From Cristatella mucedo (taxonomy: Eukaryota > Bryozoa > Phylactolaemata > Cristatellidae), in NCBI GenBank assembly GCA_009760855.2, contig WPIO01000006.1:4582501-4646500 (forward strand): a stretch of 64,000 bases of DNA. The letters are read 5' to 3'. The notes below the pieces were generated by a model. That model made no database searches. It saw only the letters and a program-made list of their open reading frames with translations, and was not told the origin of the DNA. This document shows positions 24,791 to 64,000 of this stretch, in pieces. The translations under genes and the position numbers were made by a program. Within the stretch, counting starts at the first letter, position 1, and every line of letters starts with the position of its first letter.

Positions 24791-25779
24791 GTAAGCGATA
24801 TCTTTCCAACTCCGTAGTGAGCTCAGGTGAAAGAACTGTAATAGGTGCTGAATGAATTGAGTCACGCAGATGAAACCGAGCGAGCATTAATTCGGATACA
24901 ATATTTACAGCTCTTTCGAGGAACAGCTAGATGGTGCTCTATCAGGTAGCGTGTTAGTACTTGTGCTTCTAAAAGCAGGAGAGCTTGCACCCGTGAAGTC
25001 TAATTGCCCTTTTTTTTAGCTTCCAAGCTATCTCTGTCTTATGGAAAGCAAATACATCACAACGATTAAAATTGGAACCGTTTTTACTTGCATACGCAGA
25101 CTGAAAAATTTATACCAACAATTGAAAATTAAACTATGTCTAAAACACTATCGACTCTAGCAGAGGCTTATTTGATGAAAAAAACGGTAGGTTTGGTTCT
25201 CGTTCCCTAGCTCTGCTCTAGAAAAATAGTAAAATCAAGGTATAACCAGAATCGGGTATAACAAATTCCAAATTCTCAAACACTAACTGATATCAATTCG
25301 ATAATTACTGCAACAGAAAGTGCTTACTTTTCTCACACATTTAATTAGGAGTTTTTTAACATCTTTAGAATACGGATAGGCATTTAACTTTAGTTTTAGC
25401 TATACAAATGTTTGTTGAGACCCACAAAGTCGTAGGGCGGACGAATTTTGAAAGAAGCTGTTCCTGTTAGATATACTTACATGCACAGGAAAATCAGCAA
25501 GTGAAACTTGGAATCTATTAGCCGTCAACCCATGAATCATCATTCAGGATCTCCCAGTATATTGAGGACTAAAATTTCTGCTCCATTAATCTTGTGCGTG
25601 TCAAATGTGATTTAGCGTTCGAGAGTAAACATTAACATCAAATATTTAAAACTACCTACTAGTGGACATATTATATCCTAAGCACACACACTTTCCACAA
25701 TTGCAGTAAAGCTTTTAGGTGAATAAAAAGAGCAAACGCAGACGGTCCTGTTCGGCTGTCCTGGCTGCTGTTTACTCAC

Positions 25780-63237
<37,458 letters not shown>

Positions 63238-63493
63238 CGCTGCTATGTCGACAAATCCGGCACAGAGTGCATTTCAGATAATCGGCCAGCACAGTTATCT
63301 TGAATTTCCTTTTTAGAAAGGATTGTAAACATCCAATAGGAGGAGCTGCGGCTAACACTGAACCGAGGTCCTGCCAGTCAGTGGTAAGGCAATCGATCAA
63401 CCAGAGGGCAATCGACGAGCCCTTTGGCATATCGCCGGATTAGCCTTTTGTTGGGCACAAAGTTGCTAGGTAGACCATTGTTTTCGCCATTAG

Positions 63494-63499
<6 letters not shown>

Positions 63500-63560
<61 letters not shown>
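63500..63560. repeat. (GA)n microsatellite upstream of MTRR
   Basis: About 30 GA units, some 265 bp upstream of the MTRR ATG. On the sense (minus) strand this is a CT tract. Confidence 0.95.
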
Positions 63561-63562
<2 letters not shown>

Positions 63563-63864
63563 TGAAAACTGCCGGCCGAATTTCTGCTTTGAGTCCATCC
63601 ACCAAGGAATTACCGTGTCAGACAACTCCTCCACAGGAACTTCTGTTCGATGTCAGCTGGCCCGTCCATCTCTTCCTCAGATTGGTGAGACTATTTCCTT
63701 GACCTGCTGCCGACACACTCACCTACCCTTCTCACCTCTAGTCTTGTGGCAATGCTTAACTGCTGAATGTGGGCATTTCGCCAAATTTAAGCTCTGGCAA
63801 ATATCCATATCCACTGTTGAGTGAGCTACTTTTTGCCTCATTACCCGCTGGACATGGCTATAAT

Positions 63865-64000
63865 GTACATAACGTATCTCCGTCTATACCTCCACAAAGC
63901 CACAAGGATTATGAGGATGTTACGCAGGAGAGTTTTGTACAGCACACTCGCAGCCTAAGCGGCTTTCGGTAGGCACTCGGTAGCAGACAGACGTCATCTC
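63865..64000 (+). repeat. Dispersed repeat R2, copy 2 (runs off the window)
   Basis: taacgtatctccgtctatac, aggagagttttgtacagcac, actcgcagcctaagcggctt and cactcggtagcagacagacg parallel copy 1. The element continues beyond 64,000. Confidence 0.75.

Larger units (their letters stand above)
22870..25775. other. Region expected to hold the MTRR last exon
   Basis: Apart from one SINE-B and one L2 tail I see no feature. A C-terminal MTRR exon (phase 1 start, ending near an aromatic residue and stop) was looked for by eye and not found. Confidence 0.4.

Overview
This window is intron-rich, repeat-rich eukaryotic DNA, almost certainly from a metazoan. It has GT-AG spliced exons, long AT/GT/GA microsatellites, L2-clade (CR1/L2-like) LINEs, tRNA-derived SINEs and a hAT transposase fossil. 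The L2 reverse transcriptase type and the methionine synthase reductase gene both point to an animal, probably an invertebrate; I cannot name the species. There is no prokaryotic gene organisation and no CRISPR array.

The only gene I can identify is methionine synthase reductase (MTRR), on the minus strand. It runs from an ATG at 63,237 down to at least 25,780. I placed twelve exons by homology, and their splice phases agree across every junction where both neighbours were found. They encode the N-terminal FMN domain, a short linker, the FAD/connecting domain with an R-x-Y-T motif in a 43-nt microexon and a GLCTGW motif, and most of the NADPH domain. Three pieces were not found: the flavodoxin GDS segment, the FGCR segment, and the last exon. 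One intron appears to be GC-AG.

The region below 25.7 kb has no convincing gene. It holds a minisatellite (2.3-2.9 kb), an unusual inverted-repeat block with TTTAGGG-like DNA (9.8-10.9 kb), a diverged tandem satellite with a period near 172 bp (13.8-16.5 kb), and GC-rich stretches (16.5-17.2 and 18.1-18.3 kb).

Throughout, including the MTRR introns, one L2 LINE family is dominant, with more than twenty copies on both strands. The longest is at 46.1-48.1 kb and still reads through a reverse transcriptase domain, broken by a single nonsense codon. The L2 copies end in a conserved hairpin and an (ATT)n tail. A tRNA-derived SINE (SINE-A) carries the same tail, so it is probably mobilised by the L2 machinery. 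A second tRNA-derived SINE (SINE-B) has a different body. An old hAT/DUF4371-type transposase lies antisense in an MTRR intron at 54.5-56.3 kb.
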